Positions 22,459-30,397 are shown, numbered from the stretch's first letter. The stretch is DNA of 31,685 nucleotides from WHSV01 sp050694055 (GCA_050694055.1 JBOGWX010000132.1:1-31685), one strand, 5' to 3'. Notes: generated by a model from the sequence alone, not told the origin. A program made the numbers and translations.

Positions 22459-22862
22459 ATGGCCCAGCGAGATGGAGGCACCGAATCGTTGCGCGTGCGT
22501 CGGACGACGGCTCAGCTCCTGGCCGGCTCGAATGAAACTCATCCGGAGCCCGTGGTTCGGCGGCAGCTGGCGGTGCAGGCACAGGATCTGCGCGGCGCGC
22601 GCCTCGCCCTTCGGGCGCGCCGCCGGGGGTTGACCGCGGTGGAGGTTACCGGCCGAGCACGCGCGCCGGGTTCACCCGGAGGAGGAGTTCTGCGAGCGGT
22701 CGCCGTCGTCGATGGACTGGTGGTGGGAACCTGGCAACGCGTTCCAGAGGCGGCAAGTTGGCCTGCGATATCGAGCTCTTCATTCCGGTCGCCGTCGACG
22801 TCGAGGTCGCCCTGGAGAAGGAGGTCGCCGACGTGGCCCGCTTCGAGGGGTTGCAGACATGA
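22459..22862 (+). pseudogene. Decayed AlkZ-like (HTH_42) DNA glycosylase gene with internal deletion and frameshift
   Basis: From ATG 22459 the frame reads a typical HTH_42/AlkZ N-terminus, including RRQLAVQAQDLRGARLALR with the QxQ motif. At about 22650 it jumps directly to C-terminal family sequence (PGGGVLRAVAVVDGLVVGTW), so roughly 250 residues are missing. The reading frame then shifts near 22745 and the true end continues as RGGKLACDIELFIP and EVADVARFEGLQT to a TGA at 22860-22862. The next gene is an intact but divergent member of the same superfamily starting 7 nt later. This is therefore a decayed neighbour, not part of it. Confidence 0.78.
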
Positions 22863-22868
22863 GGTCGA

Positions 22869-23942
22869 TTGGGCCAGACTCCGGACGTGACCGAGCGTGC
22901 CCTCTCCACCCGCGAGCTCAACCGCGCCCTGCTTGCCCGCCAGCTTCTTCTCAAGCGCGCGCGTCTTCCTCTCACCCACGCTCTCGAGCGTCTAGCCGGG
23001 CTGCAGACTCAGTACGCGCCCTCCGCGTATGTGGGCCTGTGGTCGCGACTTCAGGGCTTCCGTCGGGAGACGCTGACCAGGGCTCTGGAGCAGCGACGTG
23101 CGGTCCAGGCAAGCTTGATGCGCGTCACTATCCACATCGTGTCGGCTCGGGACTATCCGGTCTTCGCCGCGGGGATCCGTGAAGGAAACCGAAAGTGGTG
23201 GCTCAGTGCCCGGCGTCACCAGTTCGAGGGCCTCGATATGGAAGCGGTCGCCAAGCTCCTGCGCAAGCACTTAGCCGGCGGGCCCCGCCGTCAAGCCGAG
23301 TTGGTCAGGTTGATCCAGGACCAAGGATTCCCTCGGATGGCGTGGTCGGGCGCGGGCCAGTGGCTCGACATGGTTCGGGTTCCTCCGTCGGGGACCTGGG
23401 AACGCAGGCGCGCCGACCTCTACGGTTTGGCCGAGGACTGGGTTGGATCAATGGACCAGACGACCGAGGCCGAGGGCTTGGAGCACCTCGTCTCCCGATA
23501 CCTCCGAGGCTTTGGTCCTGCGACGCTGAACGACGCCTCGAGCTGGACCGGGCTGCCGGTGACGACGCTGCGCCCCGCCGTCGAGCGACTGACACTCCGC
23601 CGGTTTCGAGACGAGCAGGACCGAGAGCTGCTCGACGTGCCGCGCGCCCCCCTTCCCGAGGCGGAAACACCGGCCCCGGTACGCTTCCTGCCCACTTGGG
23701 ACGCGACCCTCCTGGTGCACGCGCGCCGGACGCAGATACTCCCGGAGCGCTTCCGCAGTCTCGTCTTCCACACCAAGACGCCGCATTCCGTGCCGACGTT
23801 CCTGGTGGACGGCGCGGTGGCGGGAACCTGGCGCTACGAGAAGGACCGCGTCAACCTCGAGCCCTTCGAGCCCCTGCCGCGCACCGTGCGGCGGGAACTC
23901 GAGGACGAGGCGGCCGGGTTGGCCGAGCTCCACGCCGATTAG
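22869..23942 (+). CDS. Winged-helix DNA glycosylase-like protein, AlkZ/HTH_42 superfamily
   Basis: This 357-residue protein of the HTH_42 superfamily contains bacterial AlkZ/AlkX DNA glycosylases that remove alkylated bases and unhook cross-links. The QxQ motif is at LAGLQTQYAPSAYVGLWSRL (about 41-60), the position of catalytic residues in AlkZ. Further family landmarks are ASLMRVTIHIV, FLPTWDATLLVHARR and the C-terminal VDGAVAGTWRYEKDRV. I chose TTG at 22869 because GAGG lies about 5 nt upstream; GTG at 22887 is an alternative. It directly follows the decayed relative and converges with a methyltransferase gene. Activity is inferred from the family only. Confidence 0.85.
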   Translation: MGQTPDVTERALSTRELNRALLARQLLLKRARLPLTHALERLAGLQTQYAPSAYVGLWSRLQGFRRETLTRALEQRRAVQASLMRVTIHIVSARDYPVFAAGIREGNRKWWLSARRHQFEGLDMEAVAKLLRKHLAGGPRRQAELVRLIQDQGFPRMAWSGAGQWLDMVRVPPSGTWERRRADLYGLAEDWVGSMDQTTEAEGLEHLVSRYLRGFGPATLNDASSWTGLPVTTLRPAVERLTLRRFRDEQDRELLDVPRAPLPEAETPAPVRFLPTWDATLLVHARRTQILPERFRSLVFHTKTPHSVPTFLVDGAVAGTWRYEKDRVNLEPFEPLPRTVRRELEDEAAGLAELHAD

Positions 23943-23996
23943 CGACGATCGACCGGCCCGGCGCCAACCACTGTCGTCGTCGTTGGTCAACCGGCT

Positions 23997-24824
23997 TCAG
24001 TGCGCCCGCCCGACCGCATATACGACCTCGGCGCGATCGACGAAATCCTCGGCACTCAGATCTTCGAGGCGAGTGCTGACTCGCGCCAGGCATTGCCTGC
24101 GGCCGTCGGGAGCAAGCGACTCGAAGCGGTACCGGCTCATCCCATGCCCCAGCCTGTGTTGCATGAACTTCTCGGACGTCATCCGGTTCTCGTAGGTGCC
24201 CATCCAGGTGCGTATTGCCACGAAGCCCGCCTCGGCGAACATAGCTTCGAGCTTGGCCGGAGTATCGACCAGATCGTGACGGGAGATCGCCCCCAAGGCC
24301 GGTGCGGCCCCGAGTCGATCCAGCTCCTCCGACCAGACGTCGTAGGCGGGATAGCGAGGATCGTCGCCCCACGTGATCGTCGCCACCGTCCCGCCGCGCT
24401 TCAACGCTCGCGCCATATTCCTAAGCGCGGTGAGCGGACTGGGCAGGTGAAAGAGCACGAAGGCGAACAGACCTAAGTCGTAGGTGCGCTCCTTGAAGGC
24501 GAGCCGCGTCGCGTCCATGACTGCCAGGGGGAAGCTGCGAGGACCGAGCGCGAGCATTCCCTCGGCGACGTCGATGCCGACGACCGTCGCGGCCGGTGCG
24601 CGGCTCTTGACCTCGGGAAGAAGGGCACCCACGCCGGTTCCCACGTCGAGCACGAGGCGCGCCTCGCCCCAGGGCAGCTCATCGAGCAAAGGCCTCGACA
24701 CTCCGAGCAGCTGGGGGCTCCACAGGCGCCGGTAGTCGTGGGCGCCCGAGGAGTAGAACGCCGCGAGCTGCCTGGCGTCCGGCGTCGTGGGGCGCTGTAC
24801 CCCGGGCTGGGCCACTCTCCGCAT
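23997..24824 (-). CDS. Class I SAM-dependent methyltransferase
   Basis: This 275-residue Rossmann methyltransferase has SAM motif I VLDVGTGVGALLP at about 58-70, an acidic residue ending strand 2 in VGIDVAEGML, and LALFAFVLFHLPSP-type motif IV around 120. The UbiE/Methyltransf_11 type is closest. The substrate is unknown. The C-terminal MTSEKFMQHRLGHGMSRYRF region is not a landmark I recognise. It converges with the AlkZ-like gene (54-nt gap) and lies 10 nt beyond the end of the membrane gene starting at 25332 on the same strand, so those two may be one transcript. Confidence 0.85.
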   Translation of the reverse strand: MRRVAQPGVQRPTTPDARQLAAFYSSGAHDYRRLWSPQLLGVSRPLLDELPWGEARLVLDVGTGVGALLPEVKSRAPAATVVGIDVAEGMLALGPRSFPLAVMDATRLAFKERTYDLGLFAFVLFHLPSPLTALRNMARALKRGGTVATITWGDDPRYPAYDVWSEELDRLGAAPALGAISRHDLVDTPAKLEAMFAEAGFVAIRTWMGTYENRMTSEKFMQHRLGHGMSRYRFESLAPDGRRQCLARVSTRLEDLSAEDFVDRAEVVYAVGRAH

Positions 24825-24834
24825 CCGAGCAGTA

Positions 24835-25332
24835 TCACCCTTGCCGGCTCAGCAGTCCCCTCAAGGAGAACAGGGCCCCCACGACGAAGATGAGGACCGC
24901 AAGATAGATCAACCCCAGGTGGCCGAGCGTGTCGAAACCGTTGGGATAGTGCGCGGGCAGGGCCACGACCAGCCCTAGGACGGGGGCCGCAACCGCTCCC
25001 ACCAACGCCCACAGGTGACCCCTGCGGATCCCGAACCACACCAGGAACAGAACCGCGAGTCCCGTGGCGGCTATGAAGCCGGAAACCGCTATGTGCAGGT
25101 GGCCCACGTAGTGGTAGAGGGAGGGGCTGAAGTCGATGATCTGGTCCTTGCCTACGCTGACCTCGTTGGGTCCGATACCGAGCTCCAGGAAGCTATCGGT
25201 GAAGTTGCGGACGAAGAAGATGACCGCGTAACCGATAAAGCCTACGGCCGCGAGCGCCATCAAGCTCGTGCCGATTTTGACGTCGGATCCGACCGTGTCC
25301 GTGCTCCCGATTCCGGTCGCCGTCGCTGCCAT
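24835..25332 (-). CDS. Uncharacterised four-helix membrane protein
   Basis: The protein has 165 residues from the Met at 25332, which has GGGAG about 7 nt upstream; the open frame to 25398 lacks such a site. Four hydrophobic helices are visible at about 22-42, 77-100, 107-127 and 137-160. A conserved-looking loop PSLYHYVGHLHIAVSG between helices 1 and 2 carries several His and Tyr residues. I do not recognise a family with confidence. It is divergent from the ECF sigma gene, with a palindrome between them, and may be under that sigma factor's control. Confidence 0.75.
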   Translation of the reverse strand: MAATATGIGSTDTVGSDVKIGTSLMALAAVGFIGYAVIFFVRNFTDSFLELGIGPNEVSVGKDQIIDFSPSLYHYVGHLHIAVSGFIAATGLAVLFLVWFGIRRGHLWALVGAVAAPVLGLVVALPAHYPNGFDTLGHLGLIYLAVLIFVVGALFSLRGLLSRQG

Positions 25333-25402
25333 GGTGAACTCCCTTCCTTCGCAGCGCACTACTTGCGCCGTCCCTAAGTGGAGACGTCGAAAGAACATTA
25401 GC

Positions 25403-25428
25403 TATTGCATCCGTGCCGAGATGCAATA
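25403..25428. promoter_or_regulatory. Palindrome TATTGCAT-N10-ATGCAATA in the sigma/membrane-gene intergenic region
   Basis: A perfect 8-bp inverted repeat with a 10-nt spacer lies in the 138-nt divergent gap, 43 nt before the ECF sigma GTG and about 70 nt before the membrane-protein ATG. It is the most AT-rich element of the gap and a good candidate operator acting on both genes. A hairpin in the leader of the sigma mRNA is the alternative. Confidence 0.45.
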
Positions 25429-25470
25429 ACCATCGATTCCACACCGTCTCAATTGGTGAGGAGACACGCC

Positions 25471-26070
25471 GTGCGAGGACAAACATTGACGAAAAACGCA
25501 ACTCGGGACAAAAGGGAACAATTCCAGTCCCTGGCAAAGCCGCAGCTGCCGCGGCTCTATGCGATCGCTCGGCGGCTGGTGGGAGATGATGCGGAGGATG
25601 TCGTGCAGGAGGCCTTGCTGAAGGCCTTCAGGAGCTTTCACCAGCTCGAGTCCGATACCTCCGGATCGGCCTGGCTTGCCGTCATCGTCGTGAACTGCTG
25701 CCGGGATCGCGGGCGTACTCGAGCGCGTCAGCCCGAGGAGATCAGCATCGACGACGTCGAGCAGTTCTCGCTCTATCGCAGGATCGCCGACGAGGATCCC
25801 TTTCCCTATTCCGACTCGTTGCACCTCGATTTTCTGCAGCAGTTCGGGACTCAGGATGTACATCGAGTGCTTCTCTCGCTACCGGAGATCTACCGAACTC
25901 CGTTGGTTCTCTTTCATATGGACGGGTTCGCGACCAAAGAGGTGGCCAAGGCCCTGGCGGTCCCGCTGGGCACCGTCTTGGCGCGGCTCCATCGGGGACG
26001 GAAGTTATTCGAGAAGCGCATGTGGGACTACGCGGTCGAGAACAAGCTCCTGAAAGAAGGTGTTCGATGA
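25471..26070 (+). CDS. ECF-type RNA polymerase sigma factor (sigma-70 family)
   Basis: This 199-residue protein has region 2 at about 20-80 (LPRLYAIARRLVGDDAEDVVQEALLKAF) and region 4 at about 135-185 (LSLPEIYRTPLVLFHMDGFATKEVAKAL, then GTVLARLHRGRK). The frame is open upstream to 25405, but GTG at 25471 has GAGGAG exactly 7 nt before it and is preferred. The stop overlaps the next ATG (ATGA), coupling it to a zinc-finger anti-sigma factor. It probably directs this operon and some nearby genes, although no clear ECF -35/-10 pair is visible. Confidence 0.9.
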   Translation: MRGQTLTKNATRDKREQFQSLAKPQLPRLYAIARRLVGDDAEDVVQEALLKAFRSFHQLESDTSGSAWLAVIVVNCCRDRGRTRARQPEEISIDDVEQFSLYRRIADEDPFPYSDSLHLDFLQQFGTQDVHRVLLSLPEIYRTPLVLFHMDGFATKEVAKALAVPLGTVLARLHRGRKLFEKRMWDYAVENKLLKEGVR

Positions 26071-26291
26071 TCTCTTGCACCGACGCGGTGCGGCAACTAT
26101 GGGACTACCTGGATGGTTCCGTCGAGGAGCCGCACAAGGCCGCGATAGAGGAGCACCTCAGCGTCTGTCGGAGGTGCTGCGGCGAGGTTGAGTTCGCCGA
26201 AGAACTGCAGAGGTTCTTGCAAGGACACGCCTCGGACGAGCTTCCCGAGGACATACGGAAGCGGCTGGTCGGCTATCTGGAGGAGTTGTAG
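26067..26291 (+). CDS. Zinc-finger (zf-HC2/ZAS) anti-sigma factor, 74 residues
   Basis: This short cytoplasmic protein has C4 near the start and the HLSVCRRC box (H29, C33, C36), the H-x3-C-x2-C pattern of ZAS anti-sigma factors that bind an ECF sigma and release it, often when thiols are oxidised. There is no membrane segment, so it is a soluble type like RsrA. It is translationally coupled to the sigma gene through ATGA, and the methyltransferase GTG follows 2 nt after its stop. Confidence 0.88.
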   Translation: MISCTDAVRQLWDYLDGSVEEPHKAAIEEHLSVCRRCCGEVEFAEELQRFLQGHASDELPEDIRKRLVGYLEEL

Positions 26292-26293
26292 AC

Positions 26294-26869
26294 GTGGCCA
26301 AGGACCTGATGCGCTCGAACGAGCTCAAAGACATGATCCGGTCCGCATACTCGGGCATCGATGCGGACACCAGCGCGGTCGCACGAAGGCTCTACACCGA
26401 AGAGCAGTTGCAGCACGTTCCGCGCAACATGATCGAGCATGCTCTGGGCGTCGGCAACCACCTGGTACATGCCGACATCGAGCCCGGTGACACGGTGCTC
26501 GACATCGGCTGCGGAGGAGGGATCGACAGCGTTCTCGCGGCTCACAAGGCCGGCCCGACGGGACGAGTGATCGCGCTCGACTTCCTTCCCGAGATGCTGG
26601 TCAAGACCGAACAGGCAGCGCGCGAGGCGGGGGTCGATAACATCGAGACGCTCGAGGGCGAGATGGAAGCGATCCCCCTCGACGCAAATTCCGTAGATCA
26701 CGTCATCTCCAACGGGGTCATCAACCTGTCACCTCGAAAGACGAGGGTCCTCTCGGAGTGCGCGCGCGTGCTGAGGCACAACGGTAAATTTTGCGTTTCG
26801 GATCTGACGGTCAACGAGCGCGACCTGCCGCCGGAGATACTGACCCATCCGGCCGCCTGGGCCGGGTGA
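26294..26869 (+). CDS. ArsM-like SAM methyltransferase, interrupted by an in-frame UGA at codon 192
   Basis: As conventionally read, the protein has 191 residues ending at UGA 26867-26869. SAM motif I DIGCGGGIDS is at about 70-79, and SNGVINLSP at about 139-147 corresponds to the SNCVxNLS motif of arsenite methyltransferases, with Gly141 in place of the arsenic-binding Cys. The frame stays open after the UGA for 78 codons of recognisable family sequence. GTG at 26294 has GGAGGAG upstream and follows the anti-sigma gene by 2 nt. Without the C-terminal part the protein is probably incomplete, unless the UGA is read through. The substrate is uncertain; Gly141 argues against ordinary arsenite methylation. 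Confidence 0.85.
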   Translation: MAKDLMRSNELKDMIRSAYSGIDADTSAVARRLYTEEQLQHVPRNMIEHALGVGNHLVHADIEPGDTVLDIGCGGGIDSVLAAHKAGPTGRVIALDFLPEMLVKTEQAAREAGVDNIETLEGEMEAIPLDANSVDHVISNGVINLSPRKTRVLSECARVLRHNGKFCVSDLTVNERDLPPEILTHPAAWAG

Positions 26870-27106
26870 GTATCCGGCGCCCTGGCGGAGCGTGACTTCG
26901 TCGACAAACTCAACAGAGTCGGATTCGTTGACGTGTCGGTCGTCGAGCGGCAACCCTTCGGCATCGACAAGGCAGAGATGTATCCGCTCTTCACGGATGA
27001 ACTAATCGAACTGATGAGAAAGCTCATACCAGTCGAGAAACAGGAGCGCATCAGCATCGCGGTGGTGTTGAAGGCTCGCCTCGGCGGCGGGAGCTCGCAG
27101 CAGTAA
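26867..27106 (+). other. In-frame UGA at a conserved Cys position and the family-like C-terminal extension
   Basis: Codon 192 is TGA. Around it the frame reads HPAAWAG-(UGA)-VSGALAERDF, where ArsM relatives have a Gly-Cys followed by a Gly-Ala-Leu type run. The same frame then gives VDKLNRVGFVDVSVVERQPF and continues to a TAA at 27104-27106, for a 270-residue product. A 5-bp stem with one bulge and a UUC loop lies at 26892-26905, but the loop lacks the G expected in bacterial SECIS elements. Selenocysteine is therefore possible but not shown. A nonsense mutation or base error is the alternative. Confidence 0.7.
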
Positions 27107-27182
27107 CTTTTCGAGTTCCACAGTGTTCTGGGCAGCTTGCATCGAGGTGATCCGCTCCTACGCGGTCACGATGTTCAATAGG

Positions 27183-28412
27183 TTATGCGCCCGGCTCGGT
27201 GCGCACGTCATCGCGCGGAATCCACACCGAAACGTGGGCCGGACGCATCGCTTCCGTCACTACGCCGCTGAGATCCGCCGTCAACGCGCTGAGGTCGTGC
27301 TCTTGACGAAGCCGCTGGCCAAACTGGTCCACGAGCCGAGTCGCGTCGTACTTGCTGCGGTTGAAGCGCTGGTCAATGAGCTCTTGAATGCGTCCGCGCA
27401 GCGGTCGGAAGAGCGTCACCACCACGAGCGTCGAGAACGCAACCACGGGCGGTGAGTTCTCACTCACGGGGATGAGCGTTCCGATCAGGATGCTGAGACC
27501 GAAATACGCGCCGGCCAGGACCCGGTTAACGAGGCGTAGACAAGGGTTCGGTTGATCACGGCGTTGAAATCGAACAGGTTGTGGCGAATCATTGCCCCGG
27601 TGAATGCGATCGGGATCGGGAGCGCCAGAAGCCAGAAGCTGGGGATGCCGAACAGCTCATACATGATGCGGACGCGACCCTCGCTCGGGAGCAAAACGTC
27701 GGCCACGTAGATCGACCCGTAACCGACGATCGCACCGGCGATTACGACCAGGACCCATTTGGTCTGGCGCCGTTGCAGCGAATCGGCGGTACTGCGATAA
27801 CGGATGTACTGGGCGAGCATTCCGGTCGTCCACCCGAACATCAAGCAGCACGAACATCCCAACGGATGCGGTGAATGGGTTGATGAGGCTGAACCACGAG
27901 TCCGAGAACAGGCCCCACGAGAGGGAGTGGATGATCCAGAACAGGGCGCCGAATCGGCTCCAGCGCGGAACGAAGCGGCCGTCGGGAAACAGCAAGAAGA
28001 ACAAGAGGGCGAAAACCAATCCCAGTGCCTGGGTCAGGTTGGCCACGTAGCTCGCCGGCGGGGCTGCGGAGAAGAGCATCGCCGCCGGCTGGTCGCTCCC
28101 CCCACGCGATCCCCGCAGAGGTCACCCGAGTAGGCCCACCAACGCGATTTCCAGGGCCAGAACAATGAAGGGATAGACCGACGGCGAGCTGATGAGGTTG
28201 ATCGGTCCGCCGTCGCCAAACAAACGAGCGACTTCCTCCTGGAAGCCTGTGGCCGCGACTCTGAGCTGGTCGTGGCGTGCGGGTACGGACGCGGCGAAGA
28301 GGCCCAAGGTAACGAGCAGGAAGGCGCGCCACGCAGCGCGCAATCGGAGAGCAGTTATACGACTGAGCCGGCGAAGAGGTTGGCCGTCCGCCACGACGTG
28401 GACACCTGCCAT
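27183..28412 (-). pseudogene. Broken multi-pass membrane sensor gene (histidine-kinase-like N-terminal type)
   Basis: Read 5'-3' on the minus strand, family sequence runs through one stop and two frame changes. ATG 28412 begins a helix-rich start ending at an in-frame TGA (28124-28122). The same frame continues past it to ALGLVFALLFFLLFPDGRF and GMFVLL. A one-base shift near 27844 leads to MFGWTTGMLAQYIRYR and RHNLFDFNAVINRTLVYASL. A second shift near 27528 leads to VLAGAYFGLSILIGTL, then PLRGRIQELIDQRFNRSKYD and AMRPAHVSVWIP, ending at 27183. The repaired protein would be about 410 residues of a membrane-plus-dimerisation type common in actinobacteria. Decay or indel errors both fit. Confidence 0.75.
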
Positions 28413-28507
28413 TCATCTCAACTCGGTCCACGGGCGCATTCGGAGCAACCGGCTTCGGCCCGCTATTTCAGTTGCTCCACGCAAGTGAGGTCGCGTAGGG
28501 CGGGCAG

Positions 28508-29170
28508 CTATTGAGCCGCGCGTTTGGCGAGCTCGGCCAGGTGCTCCTTCCAGAACGCTCGCATCTCTTCCACGGCCCCCTCATCAGACAAGCGTTCGTG
28601 CTGCACGTGGACGCTCGCTTTCGATCTGCCCTTGGACACGAAGTAGGCGTGAACGCGACTCTCCCCATCTCGGAAATCGAACCGGGCCGACTTGCCCGGC
28701 TGCGACGTGCGCGTACGCAGAGTTCTGGGCTCGAGCCACCGGTTCCGCTTCCTCGTGTCGGTGAACTCCTCGAACAGCTGCTTCACCCCGATCGGAACCG
28801 TCTTGGAGACGCCTACATAGAAGCCACTGGGTCGCTCGTGGGCGCGACGCATGCCGCGTCCGCGCTCGTAGCCGACGGTGACCGACTGGGCCCACCAGCC
28901 GGACACGTCGTGTTCCTCGCGCACGAAACGCGCGATCTCAGTGTGAGTGCGCGCCGTCGCTCCCCAAGAATCGAGAATCGCGAACCACTCATCCCACGAT
29001 TTGCCGGAGCCACGCTTGAGCGTTTCGTCGGATTGGCCAAGATCCACGGATGGCCGCCGGCTCGACTCTTCCTTCGACTTGACGACGTGGCGACGCGCCG
29101 CCGTGTAGCTCTCGCCGGTCTTGGCCATGCGCGTACGGATCGAGCGCTTCCGGGCTTTGTCCTCGGTCAT
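28508..29170 (-). CDS. DUF4287 domain fused to a START/AHSA1-like domain
   Basis: This 220-residue protein has a basic N-terminal helix (KRSIRTRMAKTGESYTAARRHV). Residues about 55-110 form a DUF4287-like domain (GKSWDEWFAILDSWGA, then GWWAQSVTVGYERGRGMR). Residues about 117-220 look like an SRPBCC/START fold (VSKTVPIGVKQLFEEFTD, then FVSKGRSKASVHVQHERL). Such proteins are found in actinobacteria without known function; the START part may bind a hydrophobic ligand. The ATG has GAGGAGGAAGAG immediately upstream. It stands alone, followed on the minus strand by the broken sensor gene. Confidence 0.8.
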   Translation of the reverse strand: MTEDKARKRSIRTRMAKTGESYTAARRHVVKSKEESSRRPSVDLGQSDETLKRGSGKSWDEWFAILDSWGATARTHTEIARFVREEHDVSGWWAQSVTVGYERGRGMRRAHERPSGFYVGVSKTVPIGVKQLFEEFTDTRKRNRWLEPRTLRTRTSQPGKSARFDFRDGESRVHAYFVSKGRSKASVHVQHERLSDEGAVEEMRAFWKEHLAELAKRAAQ

Positions 29171-29541
29171 CTCTTCCTCCTCGCGACCGCGGTCCGAGAC
29201 TCACGCTCCCTTGGACCTGCGGCTCACGATCCGGTCGACCGAAGCCTCCCGAGGCGGAGCCCCTTTGCCCCCAGCGAGTCCGGTGGCGTGAGCACCGGGA
29301 CGGGGGTTCGGCGCGGGAATCGCCGTGCGAAAGAGGATAGTCCAATCCCTGAGTCCCCCGCAAGAGCTCGACGGTCTCGAACGGAAATGATCGCGAGCAT
29401 CGGGCCGGCTCCGGCGCTCTGAGGACGAACCATCGATTCCGGCAGTGCTGCGGTGCGCCGGCGCGATGAGTTTTCCCGTGCGGCCACGTCTATACCAGGG
29501 AACGGCTCCGCCGCTCACACGCCTACAATGCGGGAGGGATC
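29171..29541. other. Intergenic stretch with no supported feature
   Basis: This 371-nt region lies between divergent genes. Open frames of up to 105 codons exist on the minus strand but are Arg/Ser/Pro-rich and lack ribosome-binding sites. I see no tRNA-like sequence, long palindrome or clear promoter pair. The ribosome-binding site of the next gene (GGAGGGATC) is at its right end. Confidence 0.5.
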
Positions 29542-29928
29542 ATGAAGCGACCCAGCCTGGACAGCATCTTGCTCGCCAGCACCGACCCAGAACGACTCCA
29601 TGCCTGGTACGTCGCCGCGCTGGACCCCGAGGAAGACACCAAGGTCGATGGCTACCGGGTTTTGCGGTTCGGCGACTTCTATCTGTTGATCGACACTCGT
29701 TCCGACATCGGGGACAGCAACCCCGAGCCGGGCCGGGTGATCCTCAACTTCGACGTCGCCGACGCACGCGCGACCGCGGCTCGGCTAGACGACTTGGGCG
29801 TGAAGTGGCTGGCGGAGCTCGATGACCGCGACGGCAGCCTCTTCGGTACCGCGATCGACCCGGACGGTAACTACGTCCAGATCATCGAGCTCAGCGATAA
29901 GGACCGTGCAGCGATGGAGAGAGGCTAG
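29542..29928 (+). CDS. VOC (glyoxalase/bleomycin-resistance fold) protein 1
   Basis: This 128-residue protein has one pair of beta-alpha-beta-beta-beta modules. LHAWYVAALDP in the first module, VILNFDVADARATAARL at the module junction and the C-terminal TAIDPDGNYVQIIEL are landmarks of the vicinal-oxygen-chelate family. That family covers metal-dependent isomerases, dioxygenases and antibiotic-binding proteins; the substrate cannot be named. GGAGGG lies 6 nt before the ATG. The next gene is a second VOC protein 9 nt downstream, so the two are co-transcribed and might form a heterodimer. Confidence 0.88.
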   Translation: MKRPSLDSILLASTDPERLHAWYVAALDPEEDTKVDGYRVLRFGDFYLLIDTRSDIGDSNPEPGRVILNFDVADARATAARLDDLGVKWLAELDDRDGSLFGTAIDPDGNYVQIIELSDKDRAAMERG

Positions 29929-29937
29929 GAGGCAATC

Positions 29938-30315
29938 ATGTTTGGTACGACGAATGCATTCAGTGGCTTTGCGGTGAACGATGTGCCCGCGGCCAAGAAG
30001 TTCTACGCCGAGACGCTGGGGTTGAAGGTGTCCGAGGACCACGGCCTGCTTACCCTGCACATCGCCGGGGGCGGAGATATCCTGGTCTACCCAAAGCCCG
30101 ATCACGCCCCTGCGACGTTCACCATCCTCAACTTCCCCGTGGACGACATCGACCAGGCCGTCGACGAGCTTGCGAGTCGAGGCGTGAGCTTCCAGCGGTA
30201 CGACGGCTTCGAGCAGGACGAGAAGGGGATCGCCCGCCCCTCGGGCGACGATGGTCCGCCGATAGCCTGGTTCACCGACCCCGCCGGCAACATCCTCTCC
30301 GTGTTCCAGCAGTAG
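29938..30315 (+). CDS. VOC (glyoxalase/bleomycin-resistance fold) protein 2
   Basis: This 125-residue protein contains AAKKFYAETLGLKVSEDHG, a standard VOC N-terminus, NFPVDDIDQAVDELASRGV at the start of the second module and the FTDPAGNILSVFQQ ending. It is more typical of the family than its upstream neighbour. Such single-domain VOC proteins are usually dimers; the function is unknown. AGGAGG lies just before the ATG, overlapping the end of the first VOC gene. Confidence 0.9.
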   Translation: MFGTTNAFSGFAVNDVPAAKKFYAETLGLKVSEDHGLLTLHIAGGGDILVYPKPDHAPATFTILNFPVDDIDQAVDELASRGVSFQRYDGFEQDEKGIARPSGDDGPPIAWFTDPAGNILSVFQQ

Positions 30316-30397
30316 TTTTTCGGAGTAGACCGGAATCTGGCCGGACGTCGCTCCTGCGCCCGGCATCGCGCCCGAGTGCGTGCGGTAGGTTCCGACG

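Noticed and set aside
26892..26905. Hairpin as a proven SECIS element
   Set aside because: The stem is only 5 bp with a bulge, and the UUC loop lacks the G expected in bacterial SECIS elements. It is kept only as a weak candidate.
29201..29518. 105-codon minus-strand frame in the gap before the VOC genes
   Set aside because: It is Arg/Ser/Pro-rich, without a ribosome-binding site or recognisable motif.
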